A stretch of DNA of 64,000 nt, from NCBI GenBank assembly GCA_013368325.1, contig JAACJK010000063.1, forward strand, positions 496,001-560,000, read 5' to 3'. Shown here piece after piece: positions 25,832 to 37,544 of this stretch (positions within the stretch are counted from its first letter, which is position 1; each line of letters opens with the position of its first letter). The notes under the pieces were generated by a model. That model saw only the letters and a list, made by a program, of their open reading frames with translations. It ran no database searches and was not told the DNA's origin. This DNA is from Ephemerocybe angulata (lineage: Eukaryota; Basidiomycota; Agaricomycetes; Agaricales; Psathyrellaceae). A program made the translations under genes and the position numbers.

Positions 25832-26500
25832 ATGCTACGTGCAAAGCATACCAAGGGCTCCCGACGTCTAAAGCAAAGTTCAGCCGGGGTGAGGTGTCAA
25901 CGCTGTCCCGTGGAGGGAATGGGACGTGTTCAAAGGCAACACAATCCTCCGGCGCCTAACAATCATCGGGAAGCCCGAAAAGACAACCCAACCCTTCGCA
26001 CCTGTTCTCACTCCGGAATCGTTCGTAGTCAGTCTCAGATTAACTCCACCGCACCTCAGTACAGATACGTGACCCCGATTGAGGATAGCAAAGTCCTCGA
26101 CGATCTCGTGGAACGTTCCCTCGACTCGTCGATCACCCTGTCTACCCGAGAACTCTTAGCCGTCGCCCCAGAAGTCCGCAAAGTTGTGCGAGAAAGGATA
26201 ACCGGGCGTCGCATGCCCACAGCAAACGGTACCACTCAGAACGCCCCTGTAAGCAACACCACGGCGGCTAACAACCTCGTCGAGTCCTTTCTTCAGTCAG
26301 GTCTTCCCAGGTCCGATTCAGGCCTTATAGTCGCGCGAGAGATGGAAACTATACGCACCATTGACGTCACGTTGGACGGGCACCTCAAGACCGAAGCTAT
26401 TGTTGACGACGGTTCGCAGATTGTTAGCATGAGTCGAAAACTCTGGCAGAAGCTTACGAAGCCACTTGACCTCAAGGTTGGCATAGGTGCGGTATACTGA
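25832..26500 (+). pseudogene. Retropepsin-like fragment of a Ty3-type retroelement
   Basis: The open frame contains YRYVTPIEDSKVLDDLV, ELLAVAPEVRKVVRERITGRR and, after a linker, IDVTLDGHLKTEAIVDDGSQIVSM, which matches the gag-linker and aspartic protease (D.G) region seen in agaricomycete Ty3-like polyproteins. It stops at 26498-26500 soon after the protease motif. No reverse transcriptase, RNase H or integrase was found downstream and no LTRs were recognised, so this is a truncated relic. The D-D-G triad in place of the more usual D-[ST]-G or D-P-G is notable. Confidence 0.6.
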
Positions 26501-29500
26501 TACGACGTGCTTGACCTGATGGACGACGGGACACTCATTGGACCCCGGCCCATGCGATGCAGAGTTGGGGTGGGTCTATGATATAGGCTTATCTCGTATG
26601 CGCTCGCTCCGAAAGGTTGATCTTTTAACGCTCAGCGGCTCAGGTGCGCATTGTAGTCGTACTTCACCATGAAATGACTGTTCCAACGCCCTTCTTGGTG
26701 TTCTTGATCTGGTTGAACAGCGTGTACCATCGAGACTGGACCCAAAGGGTGTTAAATGACATCTCGGCATGTTGGTCTTGGCGCGAACGTCCGTGACACC
26801 TCGTTTGGTGGGGTAAGCCTTTCGGTGCTAGAATTGTCCGTGTGGTATCGACTCGCGTGTTGACTCGACAGTGTAGCTATACGCTAGTTTTTCTTTCATA
26901 TCTTTTTGGGCGTCGAGCCGAACCCAATACATTCCACAGTTAATATATTTCCGCCGACGGCGTACGTAGAGATGGCAACTAGCCTCGTCATCTGGCGCAG
27001 CGCGAACATCCCCACTTCCTGCTCCAACGCGAGCCAATCGCAAATTTGAGCGTCAAACCCGGAAGAAGAGTGCATTGTAGTTTGTATGACAGAAAGCGAA
27101 TTAAACACTGAACCATCAAACACCGGGGAAATGAAGGTAGTCAACCCCGCCCCAAGGTCGAAGAAGCGACTCATGACCGACCGACTACGCCACTCCAGGC
27201 AGCCGAACGCACGGAAACAAAACGGTCCGTTGACAGCGTACCGAGAGATTGCACTGTCATCGAGCGGCCTCGCCGTCGCAGCAGGAGTACCCATCTCCAC
27301 ACCCCCTTCGTGGGCCCTAACTCCATTTTTTTCGGGGCCGTTTCGCAAAAAGCGCACCTCAAAAATTTCAAATTTCAAAAAGAAAATCGGAAAAAGGGCG
27401 AGTTTGTGCGTATATTGGTCTTGGCTACACCCTTTGACTCATCTTAGCCCTTAGGACACGACGCCGCTCGCGGGACGAAATTCTGTTGCGACTTCGTCAT
27501 GGCCGCCACAAATGATACCTCCGACTTCACCCAGCGCAGCGACATCGACCTTTCCCTCCTTGGTACGTGTCCTGTTTCCATTTACTCTCTCTACCTCACG
27601 CATGCGCACAGTGTACGACGTCGCTCGCCGGACGCATTTCTGTCGTTATTCGACATCACCCCGATCAACAAGCCCCGAGCATGTCCCAGACCAGCCTCGC
27701 CAACTCCCAGCGAGCTTCCGAAGGATGCTCGAGTTCCTTTCGGCGTGTTCAATATTACTATCCCATCACTTCCCGCAACTTTAGCTCAATCTACATTACT
27801 AGACTAACGTTGAAGTATCTCATTCCAGACGCGATATTGACGGCACATTTTCCCCCAGGTACGCCGTTCTCGGGATAAATAAGTCGCAACACAGGTACGC
27901 CCACTCTGCCTTGCAGTCCTCGCGGCCACATTTAGAAATTGACTTAGAAATCCCAGCCTTGCCACTACGTCACCAAAACGTCCATCCACGACTGCGCCGC
28001 ACTCGCATCGGTTTCGGCATAGCACAGCATGCGATGGGAATGCGTCGACGGGGCCCTGGACGCGGGTGCGCTTGATCGCGTTTGAATGAGGTCGAATGAG
28101 GTCGTTGTTGTCACGACGCGCGCGGGCATCAGCGCTCGGATTCATTAGATTAGAGTACATTGAGCATTTTAGGAGTACGTAGTATACGTACGTGACGTTA
28201 CTCGGGGGCGTTCCGTGCCGAAGTTCAACTTGGCCCCATTCGGCGGGTTGGTTGAACTCTCGCGGGCACGTCGGGACAGCTTAGACTACGTAGGTCCAGG
28301 TGTACACGTAGATAGACGGTTTAATTGAAATTTGAGATGATGTCACGACGAACTTAGGTCCGAAAAGTGTCGATATGACGTTCCACGGAGTTAAGCGCCC
28401 AAGCGCTTAACATCGCGATTGCGCCTTTCAACGCAGTTTCAATGCAGTTATGAGTCGAATTTTAACCTTGGTATCCCACGTGTGAACGGGAGACCCTTAC
28501 TTTACCACTCAGACATCCGTAACCAAGTTCAAGTGTACAAAGGCAACAGTGTACTTGCACCAGGTGCAAATTCATTGAACCACGTTCAATTACCATTGCA
28601 GTTAACGCCAACGCCTTTGGGAATAACTCGAGCATCCCATTCAATGGTGCACTTAGCTCGGATTAAGTCCCTTGGCAGCGCCATCGTTTGATATCTCTGT
28701 GCGAAGTCTGGTCTGGACTTTACGTTTCGGGCGAAGGAGTGCGTCTGTGGACTGTTCCCATGTTTCGTGTGGTTTAAAACACGTTGCGCGCTCGCATTCC
28801 TTCAGACCCAAGCATGGAGCTCAGCTGGGAAGGCAGGGCGTGCTCTGTTTGCCAGCGGGAGTTGTGTGCACGGTGCGGGCCTGGATTTTGGAGCTGCAGT
28901 GGGGATACCAATGCTTCGTGATTTCATTGAAGATTCCTAATGCGCTTCGACTCGAATAAATGAGATCATACGTTATCCTTGAGTATGTGGTAATGAACTC
29001 ACGTCAGAGTCGATTTCCGTTCCGGCCAGTTTAAGCGCCCATGCGCGAATTCTCCACTCCTCGTACATTTCAGTGTATATTGACTATCCAAAGTCTACTA
29101 CTACTAACTATTACATCAGGGGTATAACAGTATAGCCCCTACTGACGACCACAATCCAATCCCCACCCGTTGTGCGCACCTCACTCAGCGTACATCCAAG
29201 TCAATCGACCCCTGCCCGCTCACACGTCTCTGCGTTAGAGCCTAGAATACAACGTTATTCTTAACGCATAGTCTTATCGTTTCCATCACTGACGTACTTT
29301 GGGTGACAGCTGTCAGCCGGGTAGCGAAGGTTGAGACGAAATTTACGAACGAATTGAGGGTCGGGGGTCGGGAGGAGGATGAGCGTGTGTGTGTAGTTGT
29401 GCGATTGCGTCGTGGATCTGGTTGAGTTGCTGGGTAGATATGGTAGAACCGGGGTTATCGGAGACTCTGTGTGTGATGTGGAATGGAGCTGGGAGTGAAT

Positions 29501-30239
29501 GGTGGGATATAGTTGGTGCTTCGAGCGAATGCATGGTAGAGGCGCGTACTGCCATACATGACTCGTACGCATTGCAAACGAGCCCCAGAAGTATTCGACA
29601 TGTATATACTTCGCCTTCAGTACTTACCTTAGTTATGTCTAGATGGTCCCAGACCAATACCCATCCGTCTACTCACCCAGATCGTCGAAACACGATCGCG
29701 CTTCTCCTCGTCCCGTTCTCCAAATACAAACCCTCAGGAGCTTCGATTCTAGGCACCGCACACAGCCCTCCGGGGCTCGGTACGTACACCTGATGGCAAC
29801 AGTCACCTGAGAAGCGCGATCCAAGCGAACTTGGGTGCGAGAGCGAATCGGAGGAGAGGGCGGTAGAGAATGTGCGCCGTAAGGCGTGTGTGCGCCGTCG
29901 AATTAAGGACTTGGTTGTGAGGGTTGGGTGGTTGGGATTATTCCCTAGCATACGTGAGCTCCGGATGCCCGGATGCGTGTGTCAGAGGGATTAGGTGGGA
30001 GAGTTGGAGGGTGGGGGTATATAGGTTGGGTGGTGCAGTTGTGTTTCTGCATTCGCCCCTCATCCCACTTTCCTTTCCCAGTTTTACTCCAAGTTACACA
30101 TTATCTATTCATCTATTCTCTTTATTATCTTCACTACTCTATCTTTATGCCATTACCCAGACCTATCCAACAGCCTTGCACTTGTCGTCGTCGTTTGACG
30201 CGCTCGAGCTCATCGTCCCTTTGGCCCTATCCCAGGGTG
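26501..30239. other. Gene-free stretch of degraded sequence
   Basis: No convincing gene on either strand. Near 27500 a short ATG-led reading (MAATNDTSDFTQRSDIDLSLL) runs into a donor-like GTACGTGT but no continuation was found. A palindromic TTAAGCGCCCAAGCGCTTAA lies at about 28392. The rest is low in coding signal and probably decayed transposon and intergenic DNA. Confidence 0.4.
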
Positions 30240-30249
30240 ACTGATTGAG

Positions 30250-31010
30250 AGTTGTCACCCCGCCTTCTTTTCGTCTACGCTCGCACGCTCGATTCTTTCC
30301 CCCCAACCACAACCTTCCCTTGTCATTATCCGCCTCCCCCTTTTTCCTTTCCTCCGTCGTCGTCCACGTTGAGCAAGACATGCACTCACGGTGAGCTCGA
30401 GTTCATTTGTACGCGCTGGGACGTTATTCTGACGAGCTTGGCTAGGGGTCGTACTCGTCGTCGTCGACAGCGAGCTCGAGGACGTCGACGTTGGTGAATT
30501 TTTTTCTACTTCGTTACAAGCCTTTTACTGACCTTGGTTTCTCGTAGAATCTCCTCGTCACCACACAAGCACAACCTTCCCTTCTCAACTTCGCCCTGCA
30601 TTCCTGACGCTGTCATAGTCAGCGAGCTCGACAATGTCGAGGTCAGTGGGTTTTCTTTACTTGACTATAGGCACTTTACTGACCTTGCGTGCAGAACTAT
30701 CTTGTCGCCATCTAACAACAACCTTCCCTTCTCAACTCGTCGTCGTTTGTGTCACGGAAGACTTGGGTAAGACGTACGGTTACGGTGAGCTCGAGTTCTT
30801 TCTTCGTGTTCGGGTGGAATTCTGACGAGCTTCTCAAGGGTCGTGCTAGATGCACGAGACAGTGAGCTTGGGGATGTTGACGTCGGCGAGGGATTGAAGC
30901 AGTCGAGCTCGTCGTGCAGCGCGTCGGACTCGACGTGTAGGTCAGTGTCCATGACCATTTCTTTCGTGCGCGCAGTGGACTCACACGTGCTCGCAGGCTC
31001 GATGCTGGCT
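30250..31010. repeat. Diverged tandem duplication, about 390-bp unit
   Basis: ACGGTGAGCTCGAGTTC at about 30386 and 30780 begins two similar tracts that continue with TTCTGACGAGCTT, GGGTCGT and a (C)AGCGAGCTCGAGGACGTCGACG or similar block. The string CAACCTTCCCTT recurs near 30310, 30570 and 30720. No gene is evident; numerous GAGCTC and GTCGAC sites come from the repeat. Confidence 0.5.
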
Positions 31011-31021
31011 GTGGACGAAGA

Positions 31022-31335
31022 TGGTTAGGGTTATGGGGGGATTTTTGGGCAGGGTTTGTAGGGTTTTCCCAGGTTTTGGGCCAGGGTTGGTGCCAGGGTG
31101 GCAGGTTTTGGGCCAGGGTTGGTGCCAGGGTGGGAGGTTTTGGGCCAGGGTTGGTGCCAGGGTGGGAGGTTTTGGGCCAGGGTTGGTGCCAGGGTGGCAG
31201 GCTTTGGGCCAGGGTTGGTGCCAGGGTGGCAGGTTTTGGGCCAGGGCTGGTGCCAGGGTGGGAGGTTTTGGGCCAGGGCTGGTGCCAGGGTGGGAGGTCT
31301 TGGGCCAGGGTTGGTGCCAGGGTGGGAGGTTTCGG
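31022..31335 (+). repeat. G-rich 32-bp minisatellite with G-quadruplex potential
   Basis: About eight copies of a 32-bp unit, GGGCCAGGGTTGGTGCCA followed by GGGTGGGAGGTTTT, with G/C variation at one site (GGGAGG or GGCAGG). Many units have four GGG runs on the plus strand with loops of about 3, 8 and 1 nt. The leader (31022-31070) reads TTAGGGTTATGGGGGGATT and GGGCAGGGTTTGTAGGG, resembling degenerate telomere repeats. The unit length explains the long open frames here; no protein is implied. Confidence 0.85.
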
Positions 31336-31391
31336 TTGGACTTTGCACGTACTTTATGTTTAGTTGTTACTTTGCCAGAGGTGCTAACAAG

Positions 31392-31640
31392 TGCTAATGG
31401 GAAAAAGAGGATGACAGATTCCATGTACCACTAGTGCATGGTGAACGATGCTCCACGCAGCAAGCATTCATAAGGGTGGTTGGGTGGGACCTGCATGTGG
31501 TGGTATACGTGTGTGCGCACGCGTAAACCACCACATGCAGGTTGCACCCAACCACCCTTATGAATGCTTGCTGCGTGGAGCATCGTTCACCATGCACTAG
31601 TGGTACATGGAGTCTGTCATCCTCTTTTTGCCCATTAGCA
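31392..31640. mobile_element. Foldback / MITE-like element, near-perfect inverted repeat
   Basis: Left arm 31392-31504 and right arm 31528-31640 are reverse complements over about 113 bp with only a few differences. The left end reads TGCTAATGGG(A)AAAAGAGG and the right end CCTCTTTTTGCCCATTAGCA. The 23-bp loop contains TGTGCGCAC. There is no coding capacity. A clear target-site duplication was not found, and the left flank may have an insertion relative to the right (TTAGTTG occurs on both sides at different distances). Confidence 0.8.
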
Positions 31641-31959
31641 TTGAGCAACTAAGAAGCATTTTTAACGCGAGCCAATCAAACCCTTTTCAAACAAAATGTA
31701 ATTACCAGAGCACATTCTCACTAATACTACATACATTCCCCAGCCCAAGTCTTGATTTCTACCTATTATCCACACTAGAGGACCGAGGTCATAGATGAAT
31801 ACTAGACTTCCAGATCACGTCTCGTTGCTCCCTCCGCACTCGCACGACTCGCGGTCAATTGTGATACACTGAGACACGGCGACCGATCGAGCTCCGTATG
31901 CGGCTCACCGCATATGCGACGACCTGTGAGTGTCGGATGGTTAGCGCTGGCCGAATCAG

Positions 31960-32850
31960 CAACCTCCAGCATTCAGAGTCACCGACTCAGCTCCCAGACG
32001 ACATCGATTTACACACCCGGCAGAACATCGACTCGACTCCCAGGTAAACGATCGGTGGACGCCATCTGCTCGCTCAGAGCATCGCCGACTCACGCATCCC
32101 ACAATACACCGACTCGACTCACCACACAGGACATGCATTTGACTCCCAGACGAAGTTCGATGGGCGCCATCTGCTCGCTCAGAGCGTCATGGCGACTCGC
32201 AGATCCCACAAGACACCGAATCGACCCCCACCCCGCAGGACGTCGACTCAACACCCAGACGAACGTTCGGCGGACGCCATCGCCTCTCCTCGACTCTCAG
32301 GTAATATTTTTCGTACCCCACAAGACACCGACTCGACTCGCACACCCCACAGGACGTCGACTCAACAACCAGGCGAACGTTCGGCGGACGCCATCCTCTC
32401 CTCGACTCTCAGGTAATATTTTGCGTACCCCACAAGACACCGACTCGACTCGCACACCCCACAGGACGTCGACTCAACAACCAGGCGAACGTTCGGCGGA
32501 CGCCATCCTCTCCTCGACTCTCGGATAACATTTGGCGTACTCCACGAGCCACCGATTCAGCACGCACACCCCGTAGGACGTCGGCTCAACACCCAGACGA
32601 ACGTTCGGCGGACGCCATCGCCTCTCCTCGACTACAAGACACCGACTCGACTCGCACACCCCACAGGACGTCGACTCAACAACCAGGCGAACGTTCGGCG
32701 GACGCCATCCTCTCCTCGACTCTCGGGTAATATTTGGCGTACTCCACGAACCGATTCAGCACGCACACCCCGTAGGACGTCGGCTCAACACCCAGACGAA
32801 CGTTCGGCGGACGCCATTGCCTCACCTCGACTCTCAGATAACCACCGTAC
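31960..32850. repeat. 112-bp tandem repeat array
   Basis: CAAGACACCGACTCGACTCG recurs at 32321, 32433 and (varied) 32545, 32635 and 32747; spacing is 112 bp except for one 90-bp unit. Each unit also has GACGTCGACTCAACA, GGCGAACGTTCGGCGGACGC and TCTCCTCGACTCTC. Upstream copies from about 31960 are more diverged. No coding role is suggested. Confidence 0.8.
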
Positions 32851-33599
32851 ACGACGAACCCGATTAAATGCTCATGCTCATCCAGGACTTGAATTGTTCG
32901 TCGGACGAGTAATCAACAAATCGCCATCGAATTATCAGTAGCCAGTCGCCGTACGACAGAGGACTTGCGCTAGTGTACCCGAATACCACTGATTTTATTA
33001 TTCAGCATCCTTCTACCTAAGTCGTCAAATAAGTAATGAGATGGTGCACCGCAAGTACTATCGGGTACTGTGAGGACGATTCAATTCTACCGGATATGCG
33101 AGTGGGCGATGGATATACAAGTCCTGCAAAGGAGAGCCGCGAGACATCAGAGATACACCTACATGCTCACCCCCACAATCGTTCGCACCGCAGAATACAC
33201 CTCTAGCTTTGCACGACGGCGCACAGAGATTGGGAGGAAAAGAGAGACGACTGACCGAGAAAATAATGAACAGCAGAGTTGGTGCTCATCCAAGTCACGC
33301 CGTGCCCGAACAAGGCCAACGCTTTTGGGGTATAGCCTTAGAAACGCACTCACCCTTCCACCAACGAGCCGTTGCGCTGTCGCCTCTCACCTTTAAATTC
33401 CCTCACCGCCGTAAGTCGTAGTCGTAGTGTTAGTTGTATCCCTGTAGGGACAGCTGGCATAGTCAGTAGATGACCTCCTGGTCTTGGTGCGTGTAGCTTG
33501 GCCCACTCCGGAGCCGACTTACCTATCGAGAACTTCTCGTGCTCACACCACCCACCATGGTCCATCCCCATCCCGGGAGTCTTCCTCATCATACCCGCG

Positions 33600-33887
33600 C
33601 ACTCGTTCGGGGACGGTCGAGTTTCCCCAAGTCGCATGTAGCAAAGGAGACTATGGCGAATGCGAGGACGACATGAGTTCGAGAGGAGCGGGGCGAAGCG
33701 GTGCCGCCGAACCATCGTTCGAATCCGCGTTCACAGTCGTCTCGGCCGTTTTGAGCTGGATATCGAGCTGAACAGATGCGACCGCAGAATAAGCAGAGCT
33801 CGTCGACCGTTGGTGTTGAAGACGGCTCTGCGCCGATGACGGACTCGACGTCGTCGATGCAGATGAGGACGTTTTCGGGTTTGAGGT
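33600..33887 (-). pseudogene. Fragment of an SR-protein-kinase-like gene
   Basis: After an acceptor (CCGCACAG) the minus strand reads DLKPENVLICIDDVESVIGAE (from 33887), which is the catalytic loop of SRPK-type protein kinases (HxDLKPEN followed by the family-typical ICIDDVE). Neither the ATP-binding lobe nor the DFG/APE part was found in frame: upstream is low-complexity DNA and downstream the frame drifts into non-conserved sequence. It looks like a broken remnant. Confidence 0.55.
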
Positions 33888-33899
33888 CTGTGCGGGGTG

Positions 33900-34230
33900 G
33901 TTAGTGTGAGTTTTGAGTTGAAAATGGAACGAATGAACGAAGGGGAGAAGGAAGGGAACGGATGGAGGGAACGAGTAAATGTAAAGTGCGAATGAGAACG
34001 ACCGAACGGAACAGCGAAAGAATGAAAGCACGAACGAACGAAAAAACGAAGGGAATGAACGAAGGGGTGAAACGAAGCGAACGGGCGAAGCGAACGAAAC
34101 AACGAACGAAACAACGAACGAAACAACGAACGAAACAACGAACGAAACAACGAAAGCACGAATGAAAGCAAACGGAAGCACGAGCGAAACGAACGAAAGC
34201 ACGAACGAAACGAACGAATTGATGAAGGGT
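33900..34230. repeat. Low-complexity tract with 12-bp tandem repeat
   Basis: Purine-rich sequence built on GAACGAA; at 34093-34153 the unit AACGAAACAACG is repeated five times. It produces a long Ser/Phe/Val-rich open frame on the minus strand that is an artefact of the repeat. Confidence 0.75.
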
Positions 34231-34403
34231 CGCCCAGTCATCGTGTAGGATGTGGTCGAGGAGAAGAAGATTACGCACTCGCAAAGGGGTTCGAGTCGTA
34301 TAAAACATAGAATAATAAGCAAGGGAATTGTGATTAAGCAGTGGTATGTCAAAGGTATATTGTAAAAATGTAATAAGGAAACGACGGGTATTTGGGGGGA
34401 GCA

Positions 34404-34561
34404 GGGAGGCGCCTGGCTAAGGTGCAGGCGCCCATCAGCTCCACCCAAGCATGATAGGGAGGCGGAAACTCACCTTAGTGGCGGGAGGCGCCTGGCTAAG
34501 GTGCAGGCGCCCGTCAACACCACTCAAGCATGGTTGGAGGCGGGGACTCACCTTGTCGAGG
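34404..34561. repeat. 79-bp tandem duplication over an intron/exon border
   Basis: GGGAGGCGCCTGGCTAAGGT starts at 34404 and again at 34483. On the minus strand each copy holds an intron 3' end (CACCTTAGCCAG) followed by GCGCCTCCC; the second copy continues into CACTAAG and a donor GTGAGT, making an 18-nt micro-exon candidate at 34474-34491 in the gene that starts at 35026. Confidence 0.65.
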
Positions 34562-35026
34562 TACCGGTCGAGGAGGCAGAGTCGTCCGAGGTCGTAGTCG
34601 GGCCCTGGACCAACCCAGGCCTGGTAGTTGTGTCGGTCGTGAACGTGGAGCGTGGCGCAGGTCCGGCCGCCGCTGTTAAGACCGCGGACCGTGATTCGGG
34701 GGCGGGTGTCGGCTTCCGTAACATGCTTGAACGCGCTGTAATCGGGTAAGCGGTTAAGGGTCAAGGGAGAGAAGATACTCACACGATCACCCAGGTCAGG
34801 TTCCTGCACTTCGGATGGTGTCGCGCCATGCGCGCCGCGTCGCGCACAGCGAGCCCTTCGTTGCGCACCATGCCGTCAGTGTCATCAGGCGGCATATCGA
34901 GATGGAATTCCCGATCGGGCCACTGGTCGCTGAGGCAGAAGATGGGCGGGTAATCGATCTAAATCCGTTAGAAGCATCCCCAGAGCGTCCCACAGGTGAA
35001 TGGGCGGAATCACTTACCTTCGCCAT
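34474..35026 (-). CDS. Short unknown gene, 5' exons only resolved
   Basis: From ATG at 35026, exons 35018-35026, 34793-34958 and 34552-34735 splice in frame to MAK-IDYPPIFCLSDQW..., then TWVIV-AFKHVTEADTRPRITV and GRTCATLHVHDRHNYQAW ending LLDRYLDK. A fourth, 18-nt exon at 34474-34491 is possible. The protein has no recognised domain. The 3' end could not be traced with confidence; it runs into the 79-bp duplication and low-complexity DNA, so the gene may be truncated. About 120 aa are supported. Confidence 0.45.
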
Positions 35027-35557
35027 GGTGGTCGCGGTTGAAGAGCGACAGCGCCGAAAATGCGCCTTAAATACCTATTTTTTTTGGGAAATAAAAGTCA
35101 TATTAGCAACATGAAGTGCCCTCAATGCCCCCAGAGGACTGGCAGAGCATCAACCTTGCAGGCCCCCTGGGCGCTTCATTCCCGATCTCGGCGCTTAAGG
35201 GTCTTGCCATTTTGGGCCGCCCGCGTCTGATGCGAAAGCGGTCTCATTCGGGAACCCTAGCTCAGGGTTGTAGCCTTATGGCTAACCGTAGGGCGGGACG
35301 TCGAGGGGCTGAGCTCCGTATCTGTGGATGGGATGAGCGGGGTATCGAAGAAGTGTCGAGGTGTACTCACAGGTGTACTCACTTGAACTCCCGACGGAGG
35401 GCGCGAATGCCTCGCAGACGTCGCAGACGAGAGTGAAGTCCTCTGATATAGTCGCCTCCGAGCGTCGAGGATTATCAGCCCGTCTCTCTACAGGTTCCAT
35501 TGCGTCCCATACACAAATAAGTATATATTGTTGTATTATATGCACGAGCGGCGCGAT

Positions 35558-37200
35558 CTACTCAAATTCGCGACCCATACCTCTGAACACCCAATCTTTG
35601 ATATCCCATTCCCCAGTTTCGTCATTCCTATCGCATCGTCGGGGCTTCCACAGCTTCCCTGTAACGGGGCCATCGTTGAGGGGGCCGAAATCGAGGTCGC
35701 TCGTCACGATGCAGACTGTGGATAGTACCGGGGCCTTTCTGAGTAGCCTAGACGGGGGGTCCAAGACGGCGAAGCAGTTCGCTATGATGACCAGGTGGGT
35801 AATGGAGTGCGAGCTTCTAAGGAGGTTCAGGAGGTCGTCGTCTTCCCAGATCGGATATACGGGCAATGACTCGCCGCGGACGCGGTTCTTGGTCTGGGAG
35901 AGCCACTCGATGTCTTCCACTTCTGCGGATGCCATCTCGTGTATATTAGGGTACTCCGAGCCCCGAGCACCCCCGATCATTTGGCCAAGATCGAGGCATA
36001 GCCTCTTCAAGGGGCATTCGAGAGCTCTAGGCCTCGCGAACGACTCCAATAAGAACTCGAAGGGATTGTTCCAGCAGATTGGGTCGATGTTCGGCCAGAG
36101 GGTGTAGAACGTGACGGAGGGGACGTTGAGGAGCTGGAGCGCGTCGGAAAGCTGGTGCTCATGGACTTTGTTATTGGGAACGTAGATGGTGACATGTCGG
36201 AGGAGCTTCATCCGCCTCGGGGTCCCCTGTCTCTCGCGTTGGAGACTCTTCAAGGTCCTGAGCATACTCAGAATCTCGTGGTGCTCAATAGCGAAGTCGT
36301 AGCCTTCCAGCGAAGTCCATTCGTCCGCTACCGGAAGTATCAGAACGCGTTTCCAGGTAAGGGAATCGCTCGCTAGATGTTCGGAGTGCGCATAAGTCTT
36401 TGTTTGTATGGGGTGCTAGCCAGTACGCACGTTGATCATCGACCCCTTCCTCGTCTCCCTCCAGCAGAACATCGCTGGTTTCTCCATCGCCTGACTCTGC
36501 TTCAAGTCGAACAGACCTGCGATCGCCGCTGTCTGCGAAATCGATATATGTTAGTTCAATGGAGGGACTCGCAGGACTAGACGTGCAAAGTACCTTGAGA
36601 CGCACTCGGCCGAATGCAGCTCTCGCGATGGTCGGGCATCTTGCAAGCGCTCTGGCGAAGGATAGATCAACCCTAAGCGAGGGTATGATCAGAGAAGGAT
36701 GAGGGGGGATAGGAGGATCCCTCGTCGCTTTCAGGTGGGGAGGTTTAAATAACACCGCGGGCGGCTATTTGATTTACTGGCGTGGATATCGGGCATGTCG
36801 AATATGACATATTCGAGGGCGAAATTCCACCATGCGGGAGCAGGGAGATAAGGCTCGATGGCGGGGCCTCACATAGCCGAGGTCGCGAGGTGGAAGGTGG
36901 GTGAAAGCTCCCGAGCATCCAGTCGAACAAGGTTCATCGACCGGCGCAGAGCTCGAGACACTGCAGAGAGAAAGGCATGTATGTCAGTATATAGAAATAC
37001 CGTGAAGTAAGATGGAGTACATACGGGAGAGGATAACGCATGAACACAGTTTAGGGGTCGAGGTCGACCCAGCAAGAGGACGTCGAAGCATCGCTTAGAT
37101 CCTCCCCGGTAATCCAACGGCTGCAGAGCACCGCAACGCGATCGCATGGTTCCCAAGCTACAGCACAGGGGCGGGTAAATACAAGCCGGCTCCAAGACGT
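35558..37200 (-). CDS. F-box/LRR-like protein, 5' structure uncertain
   Basis: The 3' exon (35558 to about 36360) reads SLTWKRVLILPVADEW, then FAIEHHEILSMLRTLKSLQ, VTIYVPNNKV, LKRLCLDLGQMI, DDDLLNLLRSSHSITHLVII and ends DWVFRGMGREFE. This is the C-terminal leucine-rich part seen in basidiomycete F-box proteins. Upstream exons on the same strand (about 36600-36700 with LSFARALARCPTIAR; 36869-36950 with SRALRRSMNLVRLDARELS; 37205-37280) fit the usual N-terminal half, but I could not fix their borders and no clear F-box was seen. The 5' boundary is approximate. Confidence 0.55.
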
Positions 37201-37377
37201 CCCGACTCACCTCACTCTTCAGCAGACAAACTAGCTCAAATCGCGACGAACCCGAAGCAGCGGGAGGGTATCGGCAGGGCACTCGTCCGGCGTCCTCGCC
37301 GGCGGAAGACTGGAGATTCCACTAGGAGAGGGAGTCAAACTCCACACTCCTTCCTAGGCGAGGACTATCCTTCGAGT

Positions 37378-37480
37378 CTTAGGGTTATGGGGGGATTTTT
37401 GGGCAGGGTTTGTAGGGTTTTCCATGCTTTGAGCCAGGGTTGGTGCTAGGGTGGCAGGCCTTGAGCAAGGATTGGTGCGT
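37378..37480 (+). repeat. Second partial copy of the G-rich leader and minisatellite
   Basis: TTAGGGTTATGGGGGGATTT, GGGCAGGGTTTGTAGGGTTTTCC and one and a half diverged 32-bp units are nearly identical to 31024-31110. It immediately precedes the 61/74-bp satellite. Confidence 0.8.
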
Positions 37481-37544
37481 GGTGGCATTTCTTTCTGTGA
37501 GGACACCTGTGCCAGACAAGGCAGGTAGCCATATGGCATGCATT

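Noticed and set aside
27499..27807. Possible gene starting MAATNDTSDF
   Set aside because: Only about 20 protein-like codons before a donor-like site; no continuation found.
31021..31434. Gly/Trp/Val-rich repeated proteins on both strands
   Set aside because: They come from the 32-bp G-rich minisatellite; all frames are open by composition.
31394..31648. Open frame across the foldback element
   Set aside because: The reading is the two arms of an inverted repeat; no coding evidence.
34260..34310. Possible tRNA (GGTTCGAGTC box-B-like string)
   Set aside because: No cloverleaf or matching A box could be formed around it.
33651..34448. A 265-aa minus-strand protein with Phe/Val/Ser repeats
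   Set aside because: It is the translation of GAACGAA low-complexity DNA joined to a kinase fragment; no start context or conserved feature.
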